Assembly (NCBI GenBank): GCA_903923915.1
Contig: CAIXZI010000282.1
Span: forward strand, 1 to 6,009
Source of the DNA: an uncultured Bacteroidota bacterium
GTDB lineage: Bacteria > Bacteroidota > Bacteroidia > B-17B0 > Aurantibacillaceae
Reading direction: 5' to 3'
Length of the DNA: 6,009 bases
Under the pieces are notes generated by a model, which saw only the letters and a program-made list of their open reading frames with translations, made no database searches and was not told the origin of the DNA. The translations under genes and the position numbers were made by a program. Positions 4,893 to 6,009 of this stretch are shown here, piece by piece (the first letter of the stretch is position 1; each line of letters opens with the position of its first letter).

Positions 4893-6009
4893 ATGCAATT
4901 TAAAAAAGCACTATTTCTTTTCTTTTTTTTAAGCGGATATATTCTTTCGGCACAAAACGAAATTGATTATAAAGCTGATAAAATTAAGTTTGTTAAAAAC
5001 TACAAAGGCGGCGCCAAAAGGCTTATTGGGCACGTACAGTTTACTACCAAAGAAGGCATGTTAATGACCTGCGATAGCTCTTATTTTTTGGATAATAACA
5101 ATATTGAGGCTTTTAGTAATATATTTATTCGTCAGGGTGATAGCCTTACCATTACCGGTAAAAATGCACATTACGACGGCAATACCAAGCTTGGAGTTAT
5201 TGACGGAAATGTGGTTTGTACCGAAAAAGATATGGTGCTTACAACAGCGGTTTTAAACTTCGACTCAAAAAATAAAATAGCCAGTTACCAAACGGGCGGT
5301 ACTATTGTTTCGAAAGAAAATACGTTAACCAGTAAACATGGTTATTATTATTCCGAATCTAAAACCGTATGGTTTAAATATGATGTAAAGCTTGTAAATC
5401 CTGATTATACAATGGTTTCTGATACCTTAAAATACCTTACACCAACCAAGACTGTGGTATTTTTAGGGCCAACAACAATTGATAGTAAAAAAAATAAACT
5501 TTATTGCGAAAAAGGTTGGTATAACACACAAACACAAGTTTCTCATCTTACCAAGAAAGCTATTGTTTATTCGGGTAAAAATATTTTACATGCAGATAGC
5601 ATTCATTACGATAAAAAACAGGAAACCGGCTTTGGGTATAGTAATGTACAAATGATTGATACTGCAGAGAAAACCATTATTAGCGGGCATCGTTCATACA
5701 GCAATCAAAAAACAGGCGTTATGTGGATAACAGAACATACGCTACTGACAAAATTAATGGATAAAGATTCTTTATTTGCCACAGCTGATAGCATGTTTGC
5801 TTATGACAGAAAAATAAAAATGCTTAAAACAAATGTATCCGATTCGATTAAGATCATTCAAAAAGACACTTTACTTACAAAAGAAGAAAGAAACAAGAAA
5901 CAAGAAAACATATTAAAAGATAGTTTAAACTATAGAATTAAAGACAGTACGGTTTTAAAGGCCTATCATCATGTAAAAATATTTAAAACAGATATGCAAG
6001 GTGTTGCCG
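4893..6009 (+). CDS. OstA/LptA-like lipopolysaccharide transport protein, 3' end outside window
   Basis: This is probably a periplasmic component of lipopolysaccharide transport to the outer membrane, of the OstA-like type seen in Bacteroidota (PF13100-like). The frame is open from the ATG at 4893 to the window edge: 372 residues and no stop. Residues 1-20 form a signal peptide (MQFKKALFLFFFLSGYILSA, cleaved before Q21). The mature part shows the repeating short beta-strand pattern of OstA domains. Examples are KRLIGHVQFTTKEGMLMTCD (42-61), DSLTITGKNAHYDGNTKLGV (83-102), VIDGNVVCTEKDMVL and later DSLFATADSMFAYD. A Lys/Asp/Glu-rich stretch (about 309-352) interrupts the pattern before KAYHHVKIFKTDMQG resumes it. 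No beta-barrel LptD part is visible in the window. An ATG at 4861 is out of frame, so 4893 is the best start and it directly precedes the signal peptide. The gene is divergent from the ABC-F gene. Confidence 0.87.
   Translation, partial: MQFKKALFLFFFLSGYILSAQNEIDYKADKIKFVKNYKGGAKRLIGHVQFTTKEGMLMTCDSSYFLDNNNIEAFSNIFIRQGDSLTITGKNAHYDGNTKLGVIDGNVVCTEKDMVLTTAVLNFDSKNKIASYQTGGTIVSKENTLTSKHGYYYSESKTVWFKYDVKLVNPDYTMVSDTLKYLTPTKTVVFLGPTTIDSKKNKLYCEKGWYNTQTQVSHLTKKAIVYSGKNILHADSIHYDKKQETGFGYSNVQMIDTAEKTIISGHRSYSNQKTGVMWITEHTLLTKLMDKDSLFATADSMFAYDRKIKMLKTNVSDSIKIIQKDTLLTKEERNKKQENILKDSLNYRIKDSTVLKAYHHVKIFKTDMQGVA

Noticed and set aside
4923..4930. Run of eight T in the signal-peptide region of the OstA-like gene, as a phase-variation tract
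   Set aside because: Eight bases is short for phase variation. Phe-rich signal peptides in AT-rich genomes produce such runs by chance, and switching off an envelope-assembly gene is unlikely.
4861..4932. Short open frame starting at the upstream ATG before the OstA-like gene
   Set aside because: It is out of frame with the OstA-like gene, only 23 codons long, and begins upstream of the -7 element, so it should not be transcribed.

Overview
The window looks like chromosomal DNA from a member of the Bacteroidota, probably Flavobacteriales or a relative. Four observations support this. The DNA is AT-rich. The promoters have the phylum's TAnnTTTG -7 element instead of an E. coli-type -10, and starts lack Shine-Dalgarno sequences. 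One secreted protein ends in a type A sorting domain of the type IX secretion system (T9SS). An OstA-like protein of the Bacteroidota type is also present. The species cannot be named from this sequence.

Layout. Four genes lie on the minus strand, listed here in transcription order from the right. An ABC-F ATPase (2763-4676) most resembles the YheS branch. A T9SS cargo protein of unknown function (1798-2718) follows. Ribosomal protein bL28, rpmB (1429-1722), has a clear promoter of its own and a strong intrinsic terminator. An exported M24 aminopeptidase P (1-1325) runs off the left edge without its last residues. One gene lies on the plus strand: an OstA/LptA-like lipopolysaccharide-transport protein (4893-6009) that runs off the right edge. 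The ABC-F and OstA genes are divergent. Their 216-bp spacer holds two opposed promoters that give almost leaderless transcripts, with a palindromic repeat element of about 117 bp (4721-4837) between them.

How the genes relate. There is no single pathway here. ABC-F and bL28 both act at the ribosome. The aminopeptidase and the T9SS protein are exported, and the OstA-like protein serves outer-membrane assembly. The minus-strand genes are close together (gaps of 44, 75 and 103 bp). Of these gaps, only the one after rpmB contains a convincing terminator, so some readthrough from ABC-F to rpmB is possible.

The genes themselves look like ordinary housekeeping and envelope genes, and I found no novel multi-gene system. 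The points most worth a second look are the intergenic repeat built from units of roughly 9-10 nt, the shared extended -7 promoter motif, the near-leaderless divergent promoters, the stand-alone rpmB with an Ala/Lys tail, and the unassigned T9SS cargo family.
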